A stretch of 64,000 nt of DNA from Anthoceros angustus. Lineage: Eukaryota > Streptophyta > Anthocerotopsida > Anthocerotales > Anthocerotaceae. The stretch lies in contig VJWM01000025.1 in NCBI GenBank assembly GCA_010909165.1, positions 744,001 through 808,000 of the forward strand, given 5' to 3'. The position numbers and the translations under genes were made by a program. The notes beneath the pieces are model-generated. The model was not told where the DNA came from and ran no database searches. It saw only the letters and a program-made list of their open reading frames with translations. Of this stretch, positions 23,640-36,899 are shown piece after piece; position 1 is the stretch's first letter, and the number at the start of each line of letters is the position of its first letter.

Positions 23640-26000
23640 CAGCGGCACGTGCAGACAGACGCAGGTGCAGGTGACGCGAGGAGGTGGAGAATCGACGCCG
23701 CGCGGGGAGCGCGAGGCTGGGCCAGGCATTGCGTGGACGGCAGCCTCCGGAGGAGCAGTGAAACTGTGCAGCTCGCCTTCTCCGTCTTTGACTGCCATGG
23801 GCATACAAACAGACACACGATGTGAAGGACTGCAGCTGATGAGTGGCCCATGGCACAGGCCTGACCGTCCTGTGGGCCACCCACGCTATCCGAACATGGC
23901 CGAGCTTTTCAGCATGTTTGTTTGTTTGTTTCCTTCCTTCCCTTTCTCGTCCTAGGGTTTGCTTTTCCTGGCAAGCAATCGCAGGCTGATGATCAGAGCC
24001 TAGCAAGCAAAGCGTGGTTATGATCCTATTTGGTGTTCCCTGCGCATCAGACATGACCAGGGCCAGGGCCAAGGCCAGGGCCAGGGCTCTCTCTTTTCAT
24101 GGCCGCCGCAGGAGGAAACAGAAGGAGCAGCTCAAGACAAAGCTGGCTGCAGTGCAGTGCAGTGCAGTGAGCAGTGCAGTTAACCTTCCTGCTGCCCCAG
24201 TGCAGTGTTCCAGATGATTCATGGACTTATCATGGCCTCCGTGCCTGCAGCTGCTGGGACCACAGTCGGGGGTGCAGTACAGCAGTAGCAGGTCACAGGC
24301 CCGTGTTTATGAGGTCGTAGACAATGAAATCCGTGAGGCCAGGGCCTGCAGGTGATTTTTACATACATATTCTGGTGTCTGCCTCGGGAGCTGTGCAGAT
24401 CCCTGGCTGATTTTGCGAATCTGAATCCTGGCTTAAGCAGCAGGACCAGTGGAAGTCGCCACGTGGCAGGGCGTCTGTCTCTCCGGCGCTACCTATGACG
24501 ACCACTATTGTTCTCGGTCTGTGGAGGCTGGCTCCATCAACGAGGAGGAACGGAATCCTGGAAGAAAGAGGGGGATGGGATGCAATCCGATGCCTCCTTG
24601 CAGCTTCTAGGGTTGCATGGGTCTCTTCAGGCAACGTTACGGACGTCAAGCATAGATGCAGCAGAAGCAGCAGCGACTGTATGTGCGTCATCAGGCCGGC
24701 TTTGTGGTGTCCTTGCCCATGCACCATGAATGAGGGCAATGACAATGAATTGATCCACTGCTGCAGGTCCCACCTCATCCCTCACGTGTTTGCCCTTTGC
24801 TCCTGAGAGGAGTGTGGTTGGCGAGCAGGACTGCAATGACGCCAGACACTATTTAATTTTGCTATGTGGCCTCTGCAGGCCTCTGTGCAACAAACAACAC
24901 ATGTACCTGCACAATACATACTGTATGTATGTGGAGAATGATGAGAGAGGCTGTGCATCGTGGGGAGGAGGGGTAAAAGTGACGACTGTAACTGCTGCTG
25001 CTGCTTCTGTGGAATGTGGATCACCTCATCGCCGAACACAGATGTGATGTGAGAGGGCCTTGAATGCCCATGTTACTCCGATCAAGGCGGGGAGCAGCGC
25101 CCAACGGTGTCTCTTGGTGGAGCCACATGATGGGGTACGTCAACATTGGCTGCGCAAAGCATGTGATGTGGATGCGGACCGAGATGAGCTCATATGTGGA
25201 CACCGTGCAACAGGAATCAGCAGGCTGGACAGGAGCAAATGAGCATCCAAGCAAGCATACAAGGGCTGGGGCCACGCCGGTTTTTCTTCCGGGGCTTTTT
25301 TGGACAACGCCACAAACATTCCTCGCTCCACCGCCCTCCTGGCGGTCTCGCCCACCATCCTCCGACTTCAGTGTGGCAAACGTGGAGGCTCATGGATGGA
25401 CTGTCCAAAGAAAGCGGCTAATCGGATCCCGAGGAAATGGCAAGCAGGCCACTTCTCGGAACCGGTAGTATGGTAGGTAGCTACATACGTGCAGCAAGCC
25501 AAGGACACAGTGAAGAGGGTGACAAACTGGCCGCTACATGTGAGAAGTTGGCCAAAACCTTTCACTGTTACCTAGATTCTGCTCTCTCGGCCAGCTCTCT
25601 GCAATTTGTACAACCGCGAACAAGGAAACAACAGCAGTTTGTGCGCACTCCCTTTTTTCTCTCAACTCTTTTGTCCTCATGTCACGAACAGTGGCAGGCT
25701 GGCAGCTACCGACTAGGAGATATCTAGGAACCCCACGCCCCCCAAAAACAAAAAGCCAACGGGGACACGGTCGGAGGGGAAGATTTTTTACAAATCGGCA
25801 CTAACCTGGTGGGTCTTAGCTTCTACAGAAATCGGTGGCCAAATGTTTTCATCACAAAGAAACACAAGGACAGGAACGGCTGAACGGCATTGGTTTTGCC
25901 TCAAACTGTGGCCTGACTGCAGGATGATCGGCTTGCAGCTGGCTGACTGGAATTTAGTGTTGTTACTGGTACAAAGGTAAATGCTTCTCAAAAAGAATTG
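23640..26000. other. spacer with simple repeats
   Basis: No gene is recognised. It holds a ggccag/ggccaa run at 24058-24090 and a cagtg run at 24150-24180. The right end is the 3' flank of the PADRE-like gene on the minus strand. Confidence 0.5.
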
Positions 26001-26010
26001 AGGCTTCCAT

Positions 26011-29000
26011 TCACCAGGATGACCCGTAATTTGCATAGGAAGATGGGTTTGATCGGTGCATGCCGTTATGACCCGGAGCACCCCAGCCAATAGGCATCCC
26101 TGGCATTCCTGGCATAGATGGCCTGCAAGACCCCACGAAATTCATCAACTCAGTCAGTCCATGGTGGACCTGGGCAAGCCTTGACGTGTGGTAGTGCTAG
26201 TCAGGGCTTGTAAGCGGAAGGATGGTGTACACAAGATAAGAAACATGGCAGCAAGAGCTTGAAGGAGACAAGCTTTGTTTACCTTCTGGCTGATATCTGC
26301 CGGACATCTCTCCAGGCAGGCGAGCTTCTGAATCTTCCATGAGAACCGTGTTGCAGCATTCCAGAGTTGGGCAATTCTCTGGAAGTGCTTGTTGGACGGG
26401 GGGAAGGGGTGGGCCAAGATGGAGAGGAAGGAGTGAAGACATCACGGTCCGGTCTTTGGTACACCTCTCTGGAGGCTTGAGGGGCACCAGGGCTGCTCAA
26501 CCTGCCTCCACCGCGGGGAGAGTAGTTTGGGTCGGGTCTCTGGGGAGAACATATCTGCCATGTCTTGCCACTGATGAAGAAGTTCACTCCTGACGGAGGG
26601 CTGTCCCAGGGTTGCACACTTCTGGGAGCAGAAGAAGCGTAGCTGCTGCTGCTGCTGCCTCCTTGGCCTGCGACCGCTGCCGCAAGAGCTGCTGCCTGGT
26701 AAGACATGGGATCTGAGCCGTAGTCCATCATGGGTGCTTGCGTCTGCAGGGGCGTCTGCATCTGCCTGCTGCCGTAAGGCTCACCCTGCCTGAATGCATC
26801 CTGCTGCTGCTGCTGCTGCCTGCTGCTGTAGGGCTCACTTTGCCTGAGTGCATCCTGCGTCTGCTGCTGCCTGCTGCTGTATGGCTCACTTTGCCTGAAT
26901 GCATCCTGCGCATGCTGCTGCCAGCTGCTGCTATAGGTGCTGTAAGCTGGGTGGGTTTGGCGGTAGGAAGGAGGATTGAGATTGTTGTGCCTATAGGAAG
27001 ATACAACTTCCGGGGTAGAGGCAGCACCGAGCTGGAAGTGAGGGGGAAGGGAGGGGTTCTTGGCATGGCCTCCGTACCTAATGCTGGCGGCTGCAGCTGC
27101 AGCAGGCGACCTCTGCTCCGGGGAATTGAGCTGGAACTTGGGCGGGATGCCGTGGAAGCGATCCGGAGAAGTGGCAGGCAGGTGCAGGGGGGAGTCACTG
27201 AGCTGCCGGTCCAGCAACCTAGCGTTGCTGCTGCCGGGGGTGCCGGGGGTGCCGGGGGTTCTACCATACCGGATGGGGGACACCACATTCCCCATAGATG
27301 GACTATGCGGGGAGCCCGCAGGCTGCTGGTGGTAGATGGGCGACTTCCTCATTCTCCTTCCCGGAGAATGAGACTGCCTAGGAGAAGCCCTGTTGTGCAA
27401 GCCTCCTGGAGACCTCATGGACGAAGGACTGAAGGGAAAGGGAAAGGGGAATGGAGAAGATGGATCTGGGCTGTGCATCCCTCCTTTTGGGCTGTCCGCC
27501 TTCCTGGTGTCCTTGGAGGATCTGCTGGACCTGGCGGACCTGCCCCTGTCCCTATCCAGATGCACGGCAGCCACTCCTTCCACAATGCTGGGCAGTTCCA
27601 GCTTCCAGGCGTTCCTGAAGCAGTAAGCCGGAGGGATCCTGTACTGGGCTCTAGCAACCTTGGCTGCCATCTCGTCGCGCAGCAGCTCCTCCTCCGTCCG
27701 ATAAGCTGTCAGCTCATTGTAGCGTCCCAGCCCCAGACTCACCCCCAGGTGGTGCCCAGAAGAGGAGAAGCTGGAGCGGGCGCTGTCTGGGAAGCTGTAC
27801 CTGCTCATGCTGTCTTGCCTGCGCAGGTCCCCGCTGTGGCTGATGCTGCTGCTGCCCTTTTTCATTTCCTGCGAGTAGTCCGAGTCCCACCCCGAGTCCT
27901 GCGGATTGATCTTGCTCGACCTGTTGGTGCAGCCCATGACGATGAGGCCATGTGACTTGGTGCAGCGCAGGGAGCCGCAAATGGAAGGCCTGTTCCCCTT
28001 GGCAGACTTCTTGGACTCCCCCTGGAGATGCCTCTTGGCGGCCGCCGCCTTGAGGCAGCAGCACTTGCAGGCCGGGTAGGAGGGGCCCCATGCCAGGTTG
28101 GGGTCTGCAGCAAGGAGCAGCATCAGCATCGGCAGGACAGTCCAATTCCGGGATTAGAGATGCAAACAGGCTGGATTTAGTCCAAGTCCGGAGAACACGA
28201 GCAGAAGCAGGAGGGATGGATGCAGCAGGAAGAGGACATGTCTGCAGATGCTCCAGGAAGAGGAGCAGGAGGAGAAGCAGGAGGAATGGATGGATGCAGC
28301 AGGACAGTCCGGTTCAGAGTTCAGAATTCGGCGAAGTCCAGGAACAGGAGCAAGAGGAGCAGAATGCATACCAGAGTCGGTGACGCTGTCAGGAAGCAGG
28401 CGAGGCAGGGGCACCAGGTAGTAGACCCGCCCACTCTCCAGCTCGGCATCCAGGGGCAGAATCCGGCCTCTGTCCGCCCTGGGAAGCTGGAAATCGATGG
28501 AGCCGTCCTCGCTCCCGACGTCGCTCTCCAGGTCCGACTGCCCGTCTCCTCCTCGTCCTCCTCCCCGGGGGATGTGCAATGGGGACATGCCACCACCATA
28601 GCGGCCGCTTCCGAATCTCGGACTCGGGCTGCTCCTGCTGCTGCTGGGCTTGGGGGACGAGAATCTGCCGAGGGTGAGAAGCCGTTGCATCGGGGAGGCC
28701 AGAATACCGCCCAACACGTCCCGCCTTTCCGACTTGGAGCGACCCAGAAAGCGGCGCATGATGGGCGACCCCAAGGCGGACATGAAGGAGGAGGAGGAAG
28801 AGGCGCTGCCGCCGCTGCTGTTCCGGCTCCATTGCTGCTGTTGCTGCTGCTGATGCTGCTGCTGCCGAGAAGCGTCGCGGAAGGAGGAGCTGAAGCTGCG
28901 CCGCGCGGGCGAGGCTGTGAAGGAGTTGGTGTCGGATCTGTCGTCGGAGGTGCAGGAGTCGGTGTCGAAGGAGCCGTCGTCCACGTCGAGGGCGGAGGAC

Positions 29001-29287
29001 AGCTTCAGGTTGGTGAGCCGGGACTGGTGGAAGACGAAGTCCTTGGGATTTCCCTCACACACCAGATGGTGAGGGTGGGATGTGTGCGCCAGCAGGTCCC
29101 CTGCAGTCATGCTCCATAGCTCCGGGAAGCGCAGCAGCTGCCCGTCCGCAGTCAGAACCTTCAGGGTCGTCCCTGTGCTGTTCCCCCCGCTTCCTGGGTC
29201 GACCACCCCCGATCCCCCCAGGCAGCTCCCCGGCCACAGCCCCCGGGCCAGCGCAGCGTGCCCTCCTCCTCCTTTCCTAAATTTCAT
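26011..29287 (-). CDS. PADRE (DUF4228)-like, mostly disordered protein
   Basis: Plant PADRE proteins are stress-linked, have a short conserved N-terminal domain and a disordered remainder; their molecular role is unknown. Exons (-): 29287-28372, 28104-26283, 26122-26011, in phase, 949 residues. The start MKFRKGG was chosen as the nearest Met before the conserved part. The domain is LKVLTADGQLLRFPELWS, LVCEGNPKDF, and later SGRVYYLVPLPRLLP, interrupted by a long Ser/Gln-rich insert. A Cys cluster (ACKCCC) and RYNELTAYRTEEELLRDEM with YRIPPAYCFRNAWKLELPSI look conserved. The rest is Ser/Pro/Gln/Tyr-rich with three near-identical 15-19-residue repeats (QDAFRQSEPYSSRQQQ) and ends in PGMPGMPIGWG. 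The family call rests on remembered patterns, so it is moderate; the gene itself is secure. Confidence 0.72.
26775..26925 (-). repeat. coding repeat in the PADRE-like gene
   Basis: Three to four tandem units of about 51-57 bp encode variants of QDAFRQSEPYSSRQQQ, separated by Gln runs of differing length. Length variation lies in the CAG/CTG-type Gln codons. Confidence 0.75.
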
Positions 29288-29289
29288 CC

Positions 29290-31220
29290 TCCTTCCTCCC
29301 TTTCTGCTGCCGTAGCCCTGCCCTGCCTCTCTCACCTCGACTTCCTCACCATCTCCAGGCTATGGCTGCCCAGCCCTGCCCTGCCCTGCCCCGCCCTCCG
29401 CCTCCTCCTCCTCCACCTCCAGTCCTTCCCTCCCCCACTCTTCCACATGCACTGCTCCTGCTCTGAAGCTTCCTTTGCTTGCAATGCCTTAGCCTTGCCT
29501 TCCCTTGCTGTGCAAATGCCTTTCACAATGCGTTGCCCTCCCTCGGTCTGCTTGCCTTGCTGGGCAAAGGCAGTACCTTCCCCAATGCCTCGCCCTTGGC
29601 TACCTCCCTACACTGGTCTCGTGCAGATCTCCTACTACATCAGCGCATAAGGGCTGGACCCATTGAAGCGGCAGCAGAGGCGGCGGATCCTGGAGCCTTC
29701 CTCCTCGCCGCTGCTGCCCTCCTTGTCCGTCATGGATCCACAGGAAGCACACAATGTCAGCGTAGTCACTCACAAGGAGGAAGCAGCGGGGAAGAAGCGC
29801 GGATGGTGGGCGGCGGCGGGAAAGAGAGGCGGGCAAGGACTGAGGGCCTCAAGAGGGGAGGAGGAGCAGCATCGGGGAGCGTGCCAGCAGCAGCAGCCGG
29901 GAGAGGCAAGGAAAGGAAAAGAAAGGAAGGACAGGGAAGGGAGGAAGGCAGGCAGGCTATGGAAAAGCGAAACGGAATGGAATGGATGGGAAGTTGGACG
30001 TGAGGAGGGACGTTTGGTGGAGTCGAAGTGGAGTGAAGGAAGCGGGCGGGGAGTCGGGGACGCGAATCCAAAGGCGTGGCTGCCCCAAGTACATACATTG
30101 ACTTTGGCAAGCCGGGGGCAGGGGGCAGAGGCAGAGGCAGAGGCAGGGGCTGTGTAGCAGGGGTCCACACACTCGGAATTTGACGCAATTAAGTTACATA
30201 AATAAGTAAGGAAAAGGGGAAAACCGACGGAGGGGTCCCGGGAGAATGGAATATGGAATAGGACGTTGGGGCGGTGGCCAGGCTTTGGATTAATAAGCGG
30301 CAGCGGCCCTGGCTCGCCGAATGGAATGGCGGGAGGTGATTGATGAGCATTGAATGCGGAGAGCGGTGGGCCCGCGGGGCCCCGCCGCGCCCAGCCTAAT
30401 CATGCTTCATGCGCGGGGCCGCCCTAATCATGCCCTAAATTTGGACGCCCGCATGCACCACGCTGCGCGCAATCATGGCGGGCGCGCTGCCGTCACGCCT
30501 CATTTTGTCAACCTTTTTATTTACGCGGCCGCGCTTTTGGTTTCTTTCCATTGGGGCGGGACCCCCGGCCTTCTTTTCACATGCGGCGGATCCGGGCCAT
30601 CATCACGGGCCTGCTCTGCTCTCCCCTCCCCGCGCTGTCTGGATCCTGGTTCGGGAATTCGTGCTCGCGTAACCCTAACGCTACTCCTAATGCGAGCAAG
30701 GCTCCCAAAACCCTAATGAAGCTTTGTCTGTCTTGCCCTTGCCCTAGCCGTGAGCCTGGGTCTCCTGAATTAATCTCATCAGCTTGCCTGCATGCGCTGA
30801 TTCCGGCACTTGTCTCATAGCCTGTTCACATAAAGAAAACCACAGCGCAGTTCGTCCTGCCCAGGAAACTGCGCAGCTTCCTTGCTCACCGGGCTCACCT
30901 AAATTAAGCTGTCGTCGATCCACTCTGCGCTTGTCACTGTGACTGCGGCCAGACTCCGTAGTCGCAGTGTCTGCATACCACCGCGCTGTCAACCGTGCAC
31001 CATCCCGGGTGATCAAAATGCACCGAGATGTTTTGTGCTGCATTAAACAACCCAAGATCTTCCAACTAGCCGTACCAAGCCGCTTTGTGCCCTAGAAAGC
31101 TATGGCAGACCTGCCGCGTTCCATAGCAGATTTTCCTCGCGGGCACCTTGAACACTGCAGCCAGCCGGTTGGTCAGGAAAAGGCGACTTGGACAGATGAA
31201 GGCACCAGAGATTGATTGCC
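29290..31220. other. 5' flank of the PADRE-like gene and spacer
   Basis: GC-rich with ccctg runs near 29363-29395 and purine-rich stretches at 29880-29960. No family-level coding signal. The promoter of the minus-strand gene should lie at its left part. Confidence 0.4.
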
Positions 31221-31412
31221 TTGTTTCAAGAGAAGTATTTCCAGGTGAACAAAGGCAATCTAGAGGTGAAACATTGGCATGAAATTTGCAGTTTGGTTTC
31301 TCCGTCGCACTGGACTGTTCGTTGGAAGCAATGTAAGCGAAGGTAGAGGCTCAAGAAGAAATACAAGCGGAAGGAGAGAAGGTCAAGCATACATCGTGGG
31401 GACACCAAGCTC

Positions 31413-32058
31413 TTGGCCTTTCTTGAGCAGATGGACTCCTTCTTAGGCACAACCAAATTTTGTGGCATTCCGTGGTCCGTTGATGTTGGGAGCTTTGCGG
31501 TTGATGGCACTTCTTCCGTGAATGAGGACCCAATTGCTCCAGATTTTATCAACCTTGAAGATGAAGACCTTCACCAGGATACTGCAAACCTCCCCAGCCA
31601 AGCTTGGTGGCAAGGACACCATGCCAACTCCCGCTCCGTCCTCAGCAGCAACAGATTCTTGTCCAGATAATGGGGAAACGACACCAGATACCCCTCTATC
31701 CCAGATCGAAAAGCTTGTCGGGGTGTCTGCACAACGTAGCCAGGGGAAAAGAAAGACTAGAAAATTATCCTTCGGTGGCAAGTCAGATTTTCGCGAAGGT
31801 ATGCAAGCTTTTGCCCAAAGTTATGTGCAGATTGAGGAGGCTAAGTTGCTTCACGCACGAGAGTTGGAGAGACAGAGACTGGAATTCATGCAGAGTGTGG
31901 AACATGCCAGAGTACTTCATGATTCACAACGTCAGCAAATGCAAGCCGAAATCCAGTTGAAGATAGCAGAATTGTTTGCCAGTTCCCAAGTTGGAACAAA
32001 ACGGAACAGCCTACTTCTCATTCCGATGATGAGAGGTGATGTAGCATGGGAGGAATAG
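31413..32058 (+). pseudogene. possible accessory ORF of a PIF/Harbinger transposon
   Basis: An open frame from 31522 to 32058 encodes a charged protein with a GKRKTRKLSFGGK basic patch and a C-terminal coiled-coil-like helix (LLHARELERQRLEFMQSVEH). An overlapping upstream frame from 31413 suggests a frameshift. Position next to a decayed Harbinger nuclease on the opposite strand, and the SANT-protein-like C-terminal helix, suggest the DNA-binding accessory protein, but the Myb/SANT domain itself is not visible. Confidence 0.4.
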
Positions 32059-32149
32059 CGACGTTTCAATTCGGGCAGCATAGGCCCCTTCTAATGTAGG
32101 TCGAGACTTCTTGTGTTTTGTGATACCTTGATTTAAAGGTGATAATTAT

Positions 32150-33400
32150 TTCTTTGGGCATGATGGCCTCCCATACTTTCTAACATACAATAACAATCAC
32201 AATTTGCCTCAACAATTTGTATTCACCCAAAACTCCAACAATGCTTGTCTTTGTTCGTTGCCCACTCGTTGAAGCTCCTCCATGGCATTCTCCAAATAAA
32301 ATGGTGATGGTGCATGGGATAAGGGTCCGGATTTTCCAGACATTTGCCACATCGGGCTCCTTGTGCATGATGCAAAATTATGTAACACTGCAAGCTACTA
32401 CATTTGCCCACATAAGGAAGAGCCACATTTATGTCTTTGAATCACTGTTCTTCAAATTCCCAAATGCATTTTCAATTTTCACCCTTCCTTTGCGCAGACT
32501 CCTATTGAACCTTCGTTTGTCAGTGCGCATGGTGTATCATATGCCTTCATGAGGAAAGGCATGATTGGATAAGCACTATCACCAACAATAAAAGGCCGAA
32601 CATTAGTGTTGCCAACCAATATCGTTGGCTCGTCAAGATGTCATGTCGATGTAATCTTGCCCACACACTACTCTTCCGCAACACGCAGTCATGGACACCT
32701 CCGGAGCAATGCAACTTACATCCAAAAGATTTGATTATAGTCACAGACTCCTTGAAGAATGACGCTATGCATGTCATGACGTGACCAATACGCCGGAGTA
32801 TACTTGTTAGCGAGCTTAGCCAATTTGATGTGCGAACCATCAATTGCACCCACCATATTTGGAACTCCGGGGTGCAAAAACTTATCGCACATGCTAGTTG
32901 TCGTTGGCCACTTGGCATGTTGATGAACTTTGAAGCCAACTTCCTTGGATTACTAAGGATGCTAGTAATCAACTTGGTATACTCATCACGATGGATGGTC
33001 CAACTCCATAGGTGTTAGCGACAACTTTAGGAGATGCTCCATAAGCTAACCTGTGCAAGACCATGGCAACTCCAAGCTCAAGTTGCAAAGGTGGCTGTTA
33101 GACTTCTTTTGGATGTAAGGACGTAATTCTTCCACCAAAAGCTTGAAAGTGAGTAGGCCATCCTGCACTCCTTCCTCCATTGTGCATCCAACTGTTCTTG
33201 CCCCATCAAAGCCAAGCAAGCATGTGTAAAGAACTCCAAGTTGTATTTTGCGAAACTTCCACCAAAATCTCGTTGAAGACTGCTGCTCAATATCCCAATG
33301 AAAGAAGTACGCTCCAACCAATGAAAGTATTAAAGGAATAACAAAACATCCATCATTACTCATCCCACTATCATCCAACTGTGAGCTAAAACCATAGGTA
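32150..33400 (-). pseudogene. PIF/Harbinger (DDE_Tnp_4) transposase, broken
   Basis: Minus-strand segments match the HARBI1-type nuclease in order: TFKLLVEELRPYIQKK (N-terminal helical part), HPGVPNMVGAIDGSHIKLA (first catalytic Asp), HSVILQGVCDYN, GVHDCVLRKSSVW, VRPFIVGDSAYPIMPFLMK (second Asp), and LRKGRVKIENAFGNLKN (catalytic Glu). These lie in at least three frames with intervening stops, so the gene is inactive. The D, D and E positions themselves are retained. Terminal inverted repeats and a target duplication were not found by eye. Confidence 0.82.
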
Positions 33401-33599
33401 GATCCGTGCATTCTACATAAGATTTCATGAAAAACCAAATAAAATATTAAATAACATGGGATCCATGACCCCAAGCAAACAAAGGACAAGACACACAAGG
33501 CCAGGTGACAAGGCCAAGGGAGCGGAATCAAAAACACAACAAGCCACACAACAGACAATGAAGTTGAAAATGAGAAGACGAGCCTCTTGTATCCTCACG

Positions 33600-36500
33600 A
33601 TGCCATTTTTGTAATATAATATTAGTACCATAACATCACGGGTCATGGGACCACAGCTTGGCCCTGCGTGACCACGGCCCGGCCCTGCGCCTTGCTGCGC
33701 AGTATCGACCTTATCGTTTGGTTAAAGAAACCGAAAAAGATCGGGTTCGCCCGATCTTTACGGCGAGTCTACGCAGCATGTCCGGTTCCGATGTGAACAG
33801 GCCATCACTCCTGACACAGCCACCGGCTCGCAGCCGCAGGCAGCACGCAAGCACGCAAGCACGCCGGCACTTGCAGCAGCGCCATCCGATCGCACATGGC
33901 CTTGGGCCCGGCCCTCGCCCCGGCCCCCCGCTGTTTGCGAAATTAGATCTGCCTTTGATCTCGCTGCTCCTGCTCCTGCTGTTGCTGTTGGGCAGCTGCC
34001 TTGTCCGACTCCGTATGTTAACGCGCTTGTGGCCCAGACACCGCCAGCGCCCTCGTGTGTCAGACCCTCCCTCGTCATCAACTCTCCACTCTCCACCCAG
34101 GCTTCTTCCCCAGTCTCCCGTCGAGACTGGAGATGTCTTATGACAGTCCAGTCCGGTGTGACCAGTGATGCCTGCCTGCTCCTCTCTGGCGCCTTCTTCT
34201 GCTTCCTGTCCGCTTGCTTGTAGACAATGCGCTTCTTCGTCACAGGCAGCAGCTCGCTACTGGGTCCGGGTCCGGGTCCGGGCCCGCGCCCAGATCCTTC
34301 CATCCACACGCTCTTCCAAATGCCTCAACCACCAGCTTCGTCACCACTGACCATGCTCCCACCTCCTCTCCAGCCGGAGCCGTAGCCGTAGCTGCTGCTC
34401 TTGCTTTTGCTTTGATCCCAATAATGTTATTGTTGCCAGCCTTCCCTGGACTCGTCTCCCCTTTCATCAATTCATTCTCGCCCCAGGCTGAAATTCACCA
34501 AGGCTTCACTTTCGTTATAACTGCCATCTGCCATGCACACCTGCGCTTTCCTTGCCTCCGTTTCGCAGAAGCAGCCCCTCTCTCATTGACAAACCGGTAG
34601 ACGACAGTCGTGCTGCTCGTCTTTTCCTCCCTGAATAAAGTGAGAACAAAAGCGGCAGCTGGCGGCCAGTCAGCTAGCTAACAAGCTGCAGATGCCGCTT
34701 GTCATGTAAATCCATTCCATCGCCTATCGCCTTGGCAACTTGGCGGTGCGGTTGGCCTTGTGGGAAAGGAAGATTCCTGGCCAGTCCCAGTCCCAGTCCC
34801 AGTCCCGCCGCTCATGCGCATGCTAGTCGGCTGGAAAGTTGTTAGATATTACTCTACAGACACCACAAGACAAACCGTTACACTTCCACGTCCCGTGCAG
34901 TGCCCAGTCCCGGCCCTTATCTGCCCTCGGTCGTTTGAAATTACGGACCCCGCCATGATGTATTCCACCTTCCTCTTCCTCTTACAAGCAAAACCCTCAC
35001 TTTCACCAGTAACCCTACCCTAGTGCGCTATGTACATATGTTCATTCATCCATGTCCTTTCGTCTCCCTTTTTCTCTCTTATCCAAAACAAAATCCCCAC
35101 ATCAACACTTCTGACCTAATCTGTCCTCATCTATGGACTAAAGTGTACCTAAATTCTTCTCCTCCTACTTTAGAATGGGCATATGCGTATGTATCGACAT
35201 ACCTGTACGTGGTTTTGAAAAAGCAGTAAAGTTTGCCAAAATATACTATATGCATGCGAGGACCAACAGACCGACCTGTATCAAACATGAAATTGTACGT
35301 TACAATCGCGATAAAAAAAACAAAAAAAAAACTGTACGTTGCATAAGACACAAGTGTGGTACCGTAGTACTGGACACAAGCAAGACAAAGTACACACTTG
35401 AGACCATGGAAATCTTTGACAGACTTGCATATCCTGGTGAGGCCTCATGCGCACCACTCACTTGTGAGTATCAGGTTGAGATGGTCTTCGAGAACTACGA
35501 TATGGTCCCTGTCTGTCAAACAAGAGCTCAGCAATTTGGATTCTCGGACAGCTGCCTGCAGCACATGTACCGTTCACAAGGCCTGAAGTACTATTTCGTG
35601 AGCATCTTAATTCCTCTCCACTGGATTGACAGGTTCACAACAAATCGACTCCAGGCTCCATTGCGGACAGCATGCCCCACTGGGAACTCACAGTTTCTAT
35701 GCAAATACGATTCATCTCTCAAAAAACACTGCTGACCTGCCACTGGTGAGATTGAGACTTGTGCCTGTGCCTGACAGTGTGCCTGTGCTTGTGCCTGTCC
35801 GACTGACGGTTGGAAATAGTTGTCGGCAGTTTACAACCACAAGAATTTCATGCCCTTCCCTGCACCATCCTTCCTTGGCTTCCATCTAAATCCGTCAAGA
35901 GCAGCTCTTGAAATGCACTGGTGATCAAGAACCACGTGCAATGCCTGCCTAGCGTTGACAGCCGTCAACCTCCGCAGGCGCTGTGGACACTGGTGCCGTC
36001 CAGATCCAGCCACTTCTTCCTCGCTGGTTACACAAAAATCTGTGTTTCTAGAGACTAGAGTACAGGCACCAACTCTTGAAAACGGCGCAGCTCACAACTT
36101 CAGGCTCTGTAGCAGAAATTCACCACCAGCCAAGGTGCAACGGATTAGTCAACCAATTTCAAGAGAGTAAGCACCGCCGGTTGCAAGTCCCTGAATGAAT
36201 ATGAATTCCTGCAGTGGATTCCTCTCTGGAGACATGGAATCGTCCGAAAGGTCATGGAGTCCTCCAAAGCATCTCAAAGGACAAAATAGTCATGGACTCC
36301 TCCTCCAAAGCATCACAATTTAGTCTTACAGAAACAGGCTCCCGCGACTGTCGAAGGTGGTGATCCGGAAGCTCAGAACTGATGCAGATTCCAGGCTGCA
36401 ACAACTTGCAGTTGTTCCGGCGCCATTGCTTCCAAAACCCACCTGCCACACCTGCCGTGCAATTGCGAACTCCAACATACCAGAACTGGGAGGAATAATT

Positions 36501-36890
36501 CCCGGTTGTTAAGTTAGTTAAGTACCTACACAGACACGTGTATGTCCCTACATATGTACAGTGACCCTTGATTACCATTTTCGGCTCCCTCCTCCTTCCC
36601 CACTTGGGGCAAACGGAGGTATTTGCGTATATTAGCCAGCATGCCTTCAATTCACTGGACAGGGCATATGTATTCATGAAGGCGATGTGCCCATGCTCCC
36701 TTGCATATTTTCGTAATTTTTTCGTTGTTTTGTCTCTTCCTCAATATTGGATAATCATAAGTTTACATGTGTTCATATATTCAGAAAGTATGTGGTCATG
36801 ATGATGAAGAGATGATTATTATTATCAAAAGTAATGATAATTATCATCGAAAGTGAGGATCGTCATCACCAAAAATGATGTGACTACTGA
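33600..36890. other. spacer without recognised gene
   Basis: Holds simple repeats: gggtcc at 34260-34285, cagtcc at 34783-34808 and a gtgcct-type run at 35762-35805. Long stretches have no splice-consistent exons. I see no gene. Confidence 0.5.
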
Positions 36891-36899
36891 AAAATTATA

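Noticed and set aside
26738-27955. 405-codon plus-strand frame
   Set aside because: Antisense to the PADRE-like exon, low complexity, no family motif; the minus-strand gene has matching splice phases.
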